From NCBI GenBank assembly GCA_946613955.1, contig CAMOGC010000004.1:1-23969 (forward strand): a stretch of 23,969 nucleotides of DNA, in the 5' to 3' direction. A program made the translations under genes and the position numbers. Shown here piece after piece: positions 1-8,313 of the stretch. The notes under the pieces were generated by a model. That model was not told where the DNA came from. It worked only from the letters and a program-made list of their open reading frames with translations, and searched no databases. Position 1 is the stretch's first letter; each line of letters opens with the position of its first letter. The stretch comes from an uncultured Clostridia bacterium (GTDB lineage Bacteria > Bacillota_A > Clostridia > Christensenellales > Aristaeellaceae).

Positions 1-1427
<1,427 letters not shown>

Positions 1428-1431
<4 letters not shown>

Positions 1432-1769
1432 CGTGATTTCCTCCGTTCTTTGATTTCAAAATGCACGTATCCGGGATAGCTTTCCTGTAAATCGCTCATT
1501 CCCTGCCCCAGGGCGCCCATCAGCAGCCGGGCTCCCTTTTCCTTTTCCCCGGACAGGGGCGGGAGATCGAAATCCAGCAGACCTTCTTCATTTCCTTTCA
1601 GCCGCACCCGAATCCCCAGCAGGGATTCCAGGGCATTGACGCAGGTACAGCCGAGCACCGAGACGCCGGCGCATACAATGTCGCTTCCCGCCTCAGCGTA
1701 TCCGCTGTGCCCCCGGGCCCGGAAGCCGGTCAGCGTTTCTCCCTCGCGATACAGGACGGCTTCAATCAT
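1428..1769 (-). CDS. prp: Ribosomal-processing cysteine protease Prp (YsxB family)
   Basis: Cysteine protease that trims the N-terminal extension of ribosomal protein L27. It has 113 residues, the usual family size. The catalytic pair is visible as the His of GHSGYA (residues 20-25) and the Cys of DIVCAGVS (about residue 33). The gene sits between rplU and rpmA, the conserved Bacillota arrangement. It overlaps rplU by one base (TAATG) and rpmA by four (ATGA), so the three proteins are probably made in coupled fashion. The presence of Prp agrees with the extended N-terminus of L27 next door. Confidence 0.95.
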
Positions 1770-2077
1770 TACGCGTTGATCGCGGTGATCTCCACCTTGG
1801 TGTAGGGCTGACGATGGCCCTGGGTCCGATGGTAATTCTTCTTGCTCTTGTACTTGTACACCCGGATTTTCTCGCCCTTGACCTGGCCGAGGACCTTGCC
1901 CTCCACCTTCGCCCCGTCGAGAACGGGATGGCCGACCTTGATGTCGCCGTCGCCGCCGATCATCATCACGTCGAAGGAAATCGCGGAATCAGCCGCCTGA
2001 TTCACTTTGTCGATGTAGATCACATCACCCTGGGATACCCGATACTGCCGACCGCCTGCCGCGATAATCGCATACAT
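1769..2077 (-). CDS. rplU: 50S ribosomal protein L21
   Basis: Large-subunit protein that binds 23S rRNA. It has 102 residues, the normal length. Family features are the start MYAIIAAGGRQYRVSQGD, the central basic segment VYKYKSKKNYHRTQGHRQ, and the C-terminal TKVEITAI. The ATG is preceded by AGGAGG at a good distance. It is the first gene of the rplU-prp-rpmA operon, with a sigma-A promoter about 90 bases upstream and a structured leader between. Confidence 0.98.
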   Translation of the reverse strand: MYAIIAAGGRQYRVSQGDVIYIDKVNQAADSAISFDVMMIGGDGDIKVGHPVLDGAKVEGKVLGQVKGEKIRVYKYKSKKNYHRTQGHRQPYTKVEITAINA

Positions 2078-2100
2078 GCTTCAGCACCTCCTGATTCATA

Positions 2101-2153
2101 CTCGCCGGGAAACGGGGTTGCGCCGAAGGCGCATTCAATAAACCTCTCCCGAG
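2101..2153 (-). promoter_or_regulatory. Structured 5' leader of rplU (candidate L21 leader)
   Basis: On the minus strand the leader folds into an outer stem, CTCGGGA with TCCCG-gc-GAG (two bulged bases), enclosing a GC hairpin GCGCC-TTC-GGCGC. It lies between the rplU promoter and the rplU ribosome site. Ribosomal-protein L21 leaders with structured RNA are known upstream of rplU in Bacillota, and position and structure fit. The family match was not tested against a covariance model. Confidence 0.55.
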
Positions 2154-2167
2154 CGGCTCACTGAAGC

Positions 2168-2196
2168 AGAATACCACGAACCCGCTTCGCTGTCAA
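2168..2196 (-). promoter_or_regulatory. Sigma-A promoter of rplU-prp-rpmA
   Basis: Minus strand: TTGACA (2191-2196, perfect -35), 17-base spacer, TATTCT (2168-2173). It begins 16 bases past the stop codon of the PIG-L/NAGPA gene and predicts a leader of about 85 bases before rplU. Confidence 0.85.
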
Positions 2197-2212
2197 GGAT
2201 AAAATCGCTTTC

Positions 2213-4396
2213 TTATTGCACCTTCCAGCTGCCCACCAGTTCGCTGACCCCGGCCGAAAGCACCTCGCTGCTCTCCCGTCCGGAAAGGTAGCCCTTGCTG
2301 CCCTTGACAAAGCTCGAGTCGATCAGGTTCAGCTGGTGCCCCATGAAAATGACCGCGGCGGTCTGCCCGCCGTCCAGATTGCAGACCTCCCGGCAGCCCG
2401 CTCCCTGGGCCAGGATCGCCAGCTGGGGCATGGTCACGCCTTCGCTCCGGCTTCCCAGCCGGCCCTCGCACATGATGTCGATGTAATGCCCCGGCTCCAC
2501 CATCCCAAAGCAGTGGCGCGGGTTTTTGGCCTTGCTCATCGTCGGATCCAGCACCCAGGCGCTCATCTGCCCTTCCCGGACAAGATAGGGGCCGAAGGAG
2601 TAGACCAGATAGGCGCCGTCCGCCAGGTAGTCCTTCGCGCTCTGCTCAAAGCTGTGGTGCACGTCCGCGCGGCCGTCCTCATAGAAAGCCAGGGTGTCCA
2701 GATTCGGGAAGTACTTTTCCTCATCGTGGTCGTAGCGGTCGTCGAAATAGACTTCCCCATTCCGGATGATGACGCCCACGGGGTGCCCGTTCCGGCCGAT
2801 CAGCTTGCCGCCCGCGTTCTTTACCCGGTAGGTGTAGTAATCCGCGTTGGTTGCGAAAACCAGCTTGTTTTCCCCGGCCGTCACATGGGGCGCGGCGGTC
2901 TTTTTCTTTCCCAGCGCCCGCTCCGGGGAGTACTCCACGTTGGTCATCCGCTCCCCGGCGGCGACGTCGCAGAGGATGTCGCTCTTGAACCAGGTCAGGG
3001 GCATGCTGCCGTCGTAGGTCCGGGTGATCACCACCCGCAGGGTCTTGCTGATATAGACATAGTGCCCGCGGGCATCGTCGCTCCAGACGAACTCCCCTTC
3101 CGTCAGGAAGCCCGCATCCGTCATTTCCGGCAGATCCGGCACCTCTTCCAGGCGCCACTCAGCCGGCGCTTCCCATTTCTTTCCCGTCAGATCCCCCTTC
3201 GGGATATTCTCCAGGAAATCGTTCTTCTCCTCATCCTCGCCGACGGTGCTTTCCCGCAGTCCGAAGCGGTTGTTGGGATACGTCCGGCCCTGGTTGTAAA
3301 CCGACCGGTCCGTTTCCTCCTTGACCTTGTCCTGGGATTTGAAATACAGGTAGGCGTAATAGGCCATGCCGTTTCCCGTCCGCCCGTCGAAGGCCTCCAG
3401 GGGGCTGTCCCAGTCAAAAACCGTCTGATCGGCTTCCTTCCCAAAAAGATGGAGATAGACCTTCTTGGCCTGCCAGGCGCCGTATTTCCCGGCGGAATCG
3501 GAGAAGCGGTTTTCGTCCGCCGCGAGGGAGAAGCACTGGACGCAGGCGTCGGCCATCATCATCCGCTGGCCGTTGTTTCCTTCCCCCTGCTCGTCCGGGC
3601 CGACGATGACCTCCGGCCGGCACCGGCGGATGATCTCCGTCAGCCAGCCCTGAACCACCTCTTCCCCGTTCTTTTTGTCCACCTTCTGGTAGGCTCCCTT
3701 GGCGCTCTTGGCCGTGGCGGTCTCAAAGGTGCCGATAAAGGGATAATTCCGGTATCCCATGCTCCACAGGCCGTTGAGCATCTCGGCCCTGCGGGTGGTA
3801 TTGACAGGGCAAAGCACCGCCAGGGCGACGCTGGCCTCCTTCTCCCGCACATAATACGGGATGGCGCCCCCCAGGAACAGCAGCTCCTCTTCCGGATGCG
3901 CCGTTACAAAGAGGATGTCCGCCTTCTCCGGCGCGTCTTCCCACTGCTGCACCCAGCCTGGCGCCCGGCCTTCGCCGAAGCAGTAAACCTCGTTGAAGCC
4001 CATGATCTGCTTCCGATCTCCCTGGGCGATGACCCGGATCTTCGTTTCCCCCTGCATCGGGAACCAGGCGTGAAGGAAGGAGCCGCCGGAGGCGACGGTT
4101 TCCCATCCGCTGCCCCGGTCCGCCTGGACATCATAGCTTTCCGGCATTTTTTCGAAGCACAGATACAGGCCGTAGACCGGGCTTTTGCTCTGAATGGTGA
4201 GGCTGGGATTCTTTACGGATTTGGTTTCCGCGTTGGTCGTAAACTTCCGGTCCGTCATGTTTTTGGGATTCTTGATACCCGTCAGGGTCAGCGTACATCC
4301 GGAGGTCACCTCCAGCGCTTCCTCCTCCGCCGCGGCCAGTCCGGCCATCCCAAGGATCACCAGCGCCGCCGCCAGAAACGCGAGCCATTTCTTCAT
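2213..4396 (-). CDS. Secreted PIG-L-like (degenerate) / phosphodiester glycosidase (NAGPA) fusion protein
   Basis: A 727-residue exported protein. Residues 1-23 form a signal peptide ending AGLAAA-EEE. Residues about 30-145 match the N-terminal domain of the neighbouring paralogue, perhaps a beta-sandwich glycan-binding domain. Residues 160-400 are a PIG-L/LmbE fold: ILFVTAHPEEE (161-171), NTTRRAEMLNGLWSMG. Its metal site looks lost, because HPDDE has become HPEEE and the second motif reads GEGNNGQRMMM, with the paralogue's histidines replaced by Asn and Arg. Residues about 485-727 resemble the NAGPA/DUF2233 phosphodiester-glycosidase domain: FATNADYYTYR, PVGVIIRNGEVYF, CNLDGGQTAAVIFMG. The start ATG has GGAGG eight bases upstream. 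It follows the simpler paralogue after 111 bases. The probable substrate is an extracellular glycan or GlcNAc-phosphodiester, which is inference only. Confidence 0.85.
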   Translation of the reverse strand: MKKWLAFLAAALVILGMAGLAAAEEEALEVTSGCTLTLTGIKNPKNMTDRKFTTNAETKSVKNPSLTIQSKSPVYGLYLCFEKMPESYDVQADRGSGWETVASGGSFLHAWFPMQGETKIRVIAQGDRKQIMGFNEVYCFGEGRAPGWVQQWEDAPEKADILFVTAHPEEELLFLGGAIPYYVREKEASVALAVLCPVNTTRRAEMLNGLWSMGYRNYPFIGTFETATAKSAKGAYQKVDKKNGEEVVQGWLTEIIRRCRPEVIVGPDEQGEGNNGQRMMMADACVQCFSLAADENRFSDSAGKYGAWQAKKVYLHLFGKEADQTVFDWDSPLEAFDGRTGNGMAYYAYLYFKSQDKVKEETDRSVYNQGRTYPNNRFGLRESTVGEDEEKNDFLENIPKGDLTGKKWEAPAEWRLEEVPDLPEMTDAGFLTEGEFVWSDDARGHYVYISKTLRVVITRTYDGSMPLTWFKSDILCDVAAGERMTNVEYSPERALGKKKTAAPHVTAGENKLVFATNADYYTYRVKNAGGKLIGRNGHPVGVIIRNGEVYFDDRYDHDEEKYFPNLDTLAFYEDGRADVHHSFEQSAKDYLADGAYLVYSFGPYLVREGQMSAWVLDPTMSKAKNPRHCFGMVEPGHYIDIMCEGRLGSRSEGVTMPQLAILAQGAGCREVCNLDGGQTAAVIFMGHQLNLIDSSFVKGSKGYLSGRESSEVLSAGVSELVGSWKVQ

Positions 4397-4507
4397 TCTC
4401 TGTTCTCCTCCCAGGTCCTGCCGTCGAAAACCGGCCCTTCCTCCCCGTTCCGAGGGGAAGCGGCTGCCGGTTCCGGGGCGCTTTTCCGGACGGGCTCCCC
4501 GCCGGCT

Positions 4508-5719
4508 TCATTCAATATGTTCCAGGAAATCGTTGTGCTTTTCATCCGGCCCCACCTGGCTGGCATACAGTCCGAAGGTGGTATTGGAATAGGCCGCCCC
4601 GGTCACCTCCACCGAGAGCTTATGCCATTTCCCACGGATCTTGATCTCCGCGGCCTCCTGGGTTTTGTGCAGGGCATACGCCTCGATGGCCATCTCCTGC
4701 CCCGTTTTCCCGCCGAAGGCCTCCAGGGGGATATTCCAGTCCATGACGGTCTGGTTGCTTTCATCCCCCCACAGATGGACATAGAGCTTCTTGACCTGCC
4801 AGACCCCGTAGGCCGCGGCGGATTCCGGGAACTTCTCCGGGTTGGCCGCCAGCTCGTAGCCCTGAATGGCCGCGTCCGCCATCATTTTATGCTGCCCGTG
4901 GCCGTATTCGCCGTTCAGGTCGTGGGTCACCACCACCTCCGGCTGATGCTTCCGGTACAGTTCCGTCACCCAGCCCAGCACGTCGTTCTTCCCCAGCTTT
5001 TTGTAGGCGTCCTTGGCGTTGGCGCTGTAGCTGTCCTTAAAGTTGCCGAATTCCGGATAATTCCGGATGCCCATGCTCCACAGGCCGTTGAGAGCTTCGC
5101 TGCGCCGGGTGGTATTGCTCCAGCTCAGATAGGCGACCACCACCCGCTTTCCCCTTTCCACCGCGTAGGTAGGAATGGCGCCGCTGTAGAAGATCAGCTC
5201 GTCGTCCGGATGGGCGGAGAAGAAAAGGATGTCCGCCTTGTCCACCGGTTCCTCCCAGCGCTGCACCCATTCGGGAACCTCGCCGGGGCCGAAAACGAAA
5301 ATCTCGTTGAAGCCGATCTTGTGATTGCCCTCCTGGGTCGAATAGATCCGGACGCTCTTGACCCCGTCCAGCGCGTAGTAGGTATGCTGGAAACGGGTAT
5401 CCCCCTCCTGAACCGTCCGCCAGCTGCTGCCGCTGCCCGTCTGTATTTCGAAGCCGGAGGGCATCTGCCGCCAGCAAAGATACAGTCCGTACATGGGGGT
5501 ATCGGAGGTAATGGTGACGAAGGGGTGGCTGACCTTGTTCGTCTCCCAGTAGGAGGTATACTTCCCGTCCGTCATCATCGTATACTTCCGGGGAGCCGAG
5601 GCGGTTTTAAAATGGCAGTCCGCGGTCATGTCCCGCGCTTCCTCGGCGGCCGCCGCGCCCACGAGCATCATCAGGATCAGCGCGGCCGCCGCGATCCATC
5701 CCGTTTTCCGCTTCATCAT
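4508..5719 (-). CDS. Secreted PIG-L/LmbE family deacetylase
   Basis: A 403-residue exported metal-dependent hydrolase of the family that N-deacetylates GlcNAc-containing substrates. Residues 1-25 form a signal peptide (hydrophobic AAAALILMMLVG, then AAAAEE). Residues about 30-145 are a beta-rich accessory domain, and the PIG-L domain follows. Both metal motifs are intact: AHPDDE (169-174) and THDLNGEYGHGQHKMM (265-280). I place the start at the ATG at 5719, which overlaps the rimI stop as TGATG, with GGAG eight bases upstream inside rimI. A GTG nine bases earlier is less likely. The coupling ties it to the tsaE-tsaB-rimI operon. Its natural substrate cannot be read from the sequence; cell-wall or capsular glycan is plausible. 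Confidence 0.9.
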   Translation of the reverse strand: MMKRKTGWIAAAALILMMLVGAAAAEEARDMTADCHFKTASAPRKYTMMTDGKYTSYWETNKVSHPFVTITSDTPMYGLYLCWRQMPSGFEIQTGSGSSWRTVQEGDTRFQHTYYALDGVKSVRIYSTQEGNHKIGFNEIFVFGPGEVPEWVQRWEEPVDKADILFFSAHPDDELIFYSGAIPTYAVERGKRVVVAYLSWSNTTRRSEALNGLWSMGIRNYPEFGNFKDSYSANAKDAYKKLGKNDVLGWVTELYRKHQPEVVVTHDLNGEYGHGQHKMMADAAIQGYELAANPEKFPESAAAYGVWQVKKLYVHLWGDESNQTVMDWNIPLEAFGGKTGQEMAIEAYALHKTQEAAEIKIRGKWHKLSVEVTGAAYSNTTFGLYASQVGPDEKHNDFLEHIE

Positions 5720-6201
5720 CACGTCCACTCCTCAAAATCAGGATCCGCCGCGGGAAGATGCTCGCAAACCATCAGGAAGGCATCCTCCCCGTTGTCCTCA
5801 TAATACCTTTTCCGCCGGCCGATGGAAACAAAGCCGGCCCCCTCATACATTTTCCGGGCCCTTTCATTGCTGACCCGAACCTCCAGATCCGCGAAGGCCG
5901 CTCCCAGGTTGCTTACATAGCGCATCAGCTCCGCCAGCAGGCGCTTTCCGATGCCCTTTCCCCGTTCATCCTCCGCCACGGCGATATTGGTGATATGGCA
6001 TTCGTCCAGTATCACCCAGGCGCCCGCGTATCCGATGATCCGGTCCCCCCGCTCGGCGATCAGGTAGCGGGCCACGGCGTTCTCCCGGGCCTCCCGGCGA
6101 AAATCCGCCTCCGTCCAGGGTCTGGGAAAGATGGCCCTTTCCAGGGCGGCCACCGGGGCCGCGTCCTCCTCCCGCATCCGGCGCAGCCGCACCTCATCCA
6201 T
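5719..6201 (-). CDS. rimI: Ribosomal protein bS18-alanine N-acetyltransferase (RimI-type GNAT)
   Basis: GNAT-family enzyme that uses acetyl-CoA to acetylate protein N-termini, classically ribosomal protein S18. It has 160 residues. The acetyl-CoA binding loop is EDERGKGIGKRLL, and the RimI-type C-terminus reads RRKRYYEDNGEDAFLM. It follows tsaB with an 8-base overlap, the common tsaE-tsaB-rimI order of Bacillota. In many relatives tsaD comes next; here a secreted PIG-L gene takes that place, joined by a TGATG overlap. RimI-like proteins beside tsaB are safely named from context, but the exact substrate in this organism is not shown. Confidence 0.92.
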   Translation of the reverse strand: MDEVRLRRMREEDAAPVAALERAIFPRPWTEADFRREARENAVARYLIAERGDRIIGYAGAWVILDECHITNIAVAEDERGKGIGKRLLAELMRYVSNLGAAFADLEVRVSNERARKMYEGAGFVSIGRRKRYYEDNGEDAFLMVCEHLPAADPDFEEWT

Positions 6202-6898
6202 GTCGCATGGCCTCCAGCAGCTTTTTGTTCTTCTGCGCGTTCGGGGGGCGAAGATAGGTTTCCCGCAGGCTGCGGTAGTCCGTCCTTTCCCCCTTTTCCA
6301 GGGCGATCATCCCCGCCGCCGCCGGGCGCAGATACCGGAAGGGCGCTTCGGCGAAAACCGCCTTTTCCCCCCACAGCTCCCGAATCCGTTTTTCATGAAC
6401 GGCCACCCCGTCCCCCGTAAAAAGGAAGGGGCCCGGGTCGTCCCCGGCGGCCGTTTCCGCGGCCCGCAGAAAATCCTCCAGGGCCAGGGCGCTGTCGGGC
6501 ATCAGCCGGCTTCCTCCCCGGAAGGCGGCGCCGTAAACCTGCCCGGCCCGGGCGTCCTGAATGGGAAGAATGACGCCCGGAAAGGCGCCGGCTCCCCGGC
6601 AGAGGGCTTCCAGCGCGTTCACGGGGATGCAGGGTTTTCCGCTGCCATGGGCCAGGCCCTTCGCCGTCGCCGCGCCGATCCGGACGCCCGTAAAGCTGCC
6701 CGGGCCCACCACGCAGGCGATGCCGTCCACCTCGGACAGCGCGGTTCCCGCCGCCCGGAGGACCTCCTCGATCAAAAGCATCAGATTGGCGCTGTGGGTA
6801 TTCTTGTTCTGAACGGTTTCCTCGCTCAGCACCCTTCCCTCTTCCACCACCGCCGCGCCGCAGGCCGGCCCGGAAGTATCGATTGCCAGAATTCTCAT
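6194..6898 (-). CDS. tsaB: tRNA t6A modification protein TsaB
   Basis: ASKHA-fold protein that partners TsaD (with TsaE) in transferring threonylcarbamoyl to A37 of ANN-decoding tRNAs. It has 234 residues, the normal length. Family signatures are MRILAIDTSG at the N-terminus, THSANLMLLIEEVL, and VVGPGSFTGVRIGAATAKGLA in the centre. The start overlaps the tsaE stop as ATGA (4 bases), so translation is coupled. Its main partner gene tsaD is not in this window and must lie elsewhere. Confidence 0.97.
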   Translation of the reverse strand: MRILAIDTSGPACGAAVVEEGRVLSEETVQNKNTHSANLMLLIEEVLRAAGTALSEVDGIACVVGPGSFTGVRIGAATAKGLAHGSGKPCIPVNALEALCRGAGAFPGVILPIQDARAGQVYGAAFRGGSRLMPDSALALEDFLRAAETAAGDDPGPFLFTGDGVAVHEKRIRELWGEKAVFAEAPFRYLRPAAAGMIALEKGERTDYRSLRETYLRPPNAQKNKKLLEAMRHG

Positions 6899-7350
6899 TC
6901 TTCTTGCCCGTTTCCCTTCAGGTTCAGTGTCCTAAATCCGCCCAGGGACTCTATCGTGATTTCCCGTTCACCGTCCGATACCGGGCGCAGCCGGATCCGG
7001 AGGCAGTCCGCGGGCAAAACCTCCGGGCAGCGCTCCGGCCATTCCACCAGGGCCACCCCGTCTCCGCCAAGATACTCCTGCAGGCCGAGCTCGTAAAGCT
7101 CCTCTTCGTCCTCCAGGCGATACCAGTCGAAATGATAAAGGGGCAGGCGGCCGCTCTCATAGACGTTCAGAATGGTAAAACTGGGACTGGTCACCGTTTC
7201 CGTTACGCCCAGCCCCCTCGCGGCACCCCGGGCCATCTCGCTCTTTCCGGCGCCCAGGGGGCCCTCCAGCAAAACCACGTCCCCCGGCCGCAGCTCTTCG
7301 GCCAGCCGCCGGCCGAGCGCCCGGGTTTCTTCCGCGCTTTTGGTAATCAT
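6895..7350 (-). CDS. tsaE: tRNA t6A biosynthesis ATPase TsaE (YjeE)
   Basis: Small P-loop ATPase that drives the TsaBD complex in t6A tRNA modification. It has 151 residues, the typical size. The Walker A loop GPLGAGKS (residues 30-37) ends in Ser instead of the more common Thr. Family motifs TSPSFTILNVY, LYHFDWYRLED and VALVEWPER are all present. The ATG at 7348-7350 follows AAGGA. It is the first gene of the tsaE-tsaB-rimI-PIG-L run; no convincing promoter was found in the 105 bases after ribU. Confidence 0.97.
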   Translation of the reverse strand: MITKSAEETRALGRRLAEELRPGDVVLLEGPLGAGKSEMARGAARGLGVTETVTSPSFTILNVYESGRLPLYHFDWYRLEDEEELYELGLQEYLGGDGVALVEWPERCPEVLPADCLRIRLRPVSDGEREITIESLGGFRTLNLKGNGQEE

Positions 7351-7385
7351 TCGTACATCCTTCCATTTTCGCCCGCCTGGCGGCG

Positions 7386-7413
7386 GGGGATCCGTGCTTT
7401 CATCCGGATCCCC
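7386..7413 (-). repeat. Inverted repeat between ribU and tsaE
   Basis: A perfect 9-bp inverted repeat, GGGGATCCG / CGGATCCCC, with a 10-base loop lies in the 105-base gap between the ribU stop and the tsaE start. On the minus strand it is not followed by a run of T, so it is not a standard terminator. It could be a transcript 3'-end or processing hairpin. Confidence 0.5.
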
Positions 7414-7455
7414 GTCCCTGCATGCCGGCGGACGGCCGGGCGAAGCCGCGGCTCC

Positions 7456-8040
7456 TTATCCGTGCAGCAGCGGAGACAGCCTTTTGTACAGCAAAAACGT
7501 CAGTGTGCTGATCACGACGCCCTTGATCAGGTTGAAGGGGGCGGTAATGAGCAGCAGCAGCTTCCATTCGCTGTCCACGCCGCCCCAGTGGGCCGAGGCG
7601 ACCAGATCCTCCATCGTCATATGGAACGCGCCCATGTAGAAAGGCAGCATGATCCATTTGTTGACAAAAACGCTGACCACCACCGAGCAAAGCACCCCCG
7701 CCAGCATCCCGATCAGGGCGGTTTTCCGGGTTTTATGCCGCTGATACATCAGGGACGCCGGCAGAATCATGGCCAGCCCCATGATGAAATCCGCCAGCTC
7801 GCCCACCCCCGCCGACGAGGAATGCGTCAGCCCGATCAGGCTTTTCAGCCCGAGGATAACGACCCCCGGCAGCGTTCCCATGGAGAAGGCGCCCAGCAGC
7901 ACCGGGATATTGCTCAGATCCAGCTTGTAGAAGGGCATGCCCAGGGGAATCTCGATCAGGAACAGCACCGAGGCGATGGCGGAGAGCAGCGCGATCCGGG
8001 CGATGGTCGACGCGGTAAACCGGGGTTTGGAAGAAGTCAT
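7456..8040 (-). CDS. ribU: Riboflavin ECF transporter substrate-binding protein RibU
   Basis: Membrane S-component that binds riboflavin and works with the shared ECF energy-coupling module (EcfA-EcfA'-EcfT, not in this window). It has 194 residues with several hydrophobic segments. Family hallmarks are FYKLDLSNIPVLLGAFSMG, PGVVILGLKSLIGL and the small-residue-rich helix after it. The ATG is preceded by AGGAGG. An FMN riboswitch lies directly upstream on the same strand, which strongly supports the flavin assignment. High FMN should therefore lower uptake of riboflavin. Confidence 0.95.
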   Translation of the reverse strand: MTSSKPRFTASTIARIALLSAIASVLFLIEIPLGMPFYKLDLSNIPVLLGAFSMGTLPGVVILGLKSLIGLTHSSSAGVGELADFIMGLAMILPASLMYQRHKTRKTALIGMLAGVLCSVVVSVFVNKWIMLPFYMGAFHMTMEDLVASAHWGGVDSEWKLLLLITAPFNLIKGVVISTLTFLLYKRLSPLLHG

Positions 8041-8063
8041 GACAATACCTCCTGAAATACAGG

Positions 8064-8095
8064 CGCCCCTGAAGCCGAAAAGCTTTTCAGGGGCG
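8064..8095 (-). promoter_or_regulatory. Expression-platform hairpin of the FMN riboswitch
   Basis: A 10-bp perfect stem (CGCCCCTGAA / TTCAGGGGCG) with a 12-base loop lies between the FMN aptamer and the ribU ribosome site. No U run follows it. The sequence just after, CCTG-TATTT-CAGG, can pair with the start of the CAGGAGG ribosome site. This favours control at translation over simple termination, which is inference. Confidence 0.55.
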
Positions 8096-8120
8096 GAAAT
8101 ACAGAAAAGTATCGCCGTTG

Positions 8121-8234
8121 CTCTTCTCTCATCCAGACTTTCACTGTCGGCCCCGGAATTTCACCGGGTCAGCCTGCCGAAGCAGGCTCGCGGGCTGTAC
8201 CGCCGGTCGGGAATTACACCCTGCCCCGAAGAAG
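8121..8234 (-). ncRNA. FMN riboswitch (RFN element)
   Basis: On the minus strand the conserved RFN blocks occur in order: CTTCGGGGCAGGGTG, ATTCCCGACCGGCGGT, AGCCCGCGAGCC, a variable hairpin, GGTGAAATTCCGG, GGCCGACAGT, AAGTCTGGATGAGAGAAGA. This is the complete six-helix aptamer that binds flavin mononucleotide. It sits between a sigma-A promoter and ribU and should repress riboflavin uptake when FMN is abundant. Confidence 0.98.
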
Positions 8235-8281
8235 CTTCAAGATCGCTCTGCAAATGTCGGAGCCTTTGGCCCCGCGGAGAA

Positions 8282-8310
8282 ATGATATCACCCGCGGCCA
8301 TACGTGTCAA
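8282..8310 (-). promoter_or_regulatory. Sigma-A promoter of riboswitch-ribU
   Basis: Minus strand: TTGACA (8305-8310), 17-base spacer, TATCAT (8282-8287). It begins just before the galK stop region ends, and transcription would start about 40 bases before the FMN aptamer. Confidence 0.87.
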
Positions 8311-8313
8311 GGA

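Noticed and set aside
2216..5803. A 1195-codon open frame on the plus strand opposite the two PIG-L genes
   Set aside because: It mirrors the two minus-strand genes across their intergenic gap, has no recognisable domain, and is a by-product of GC-rich third codon positions. The minus-strand proteins have signal peptides, motifs and ribosome sites.
7386..7413. A standard terminator after ribU
   Set aside because: The stem is strong but no T run follows on the minus strand, so I list it only as an inverted repeat.
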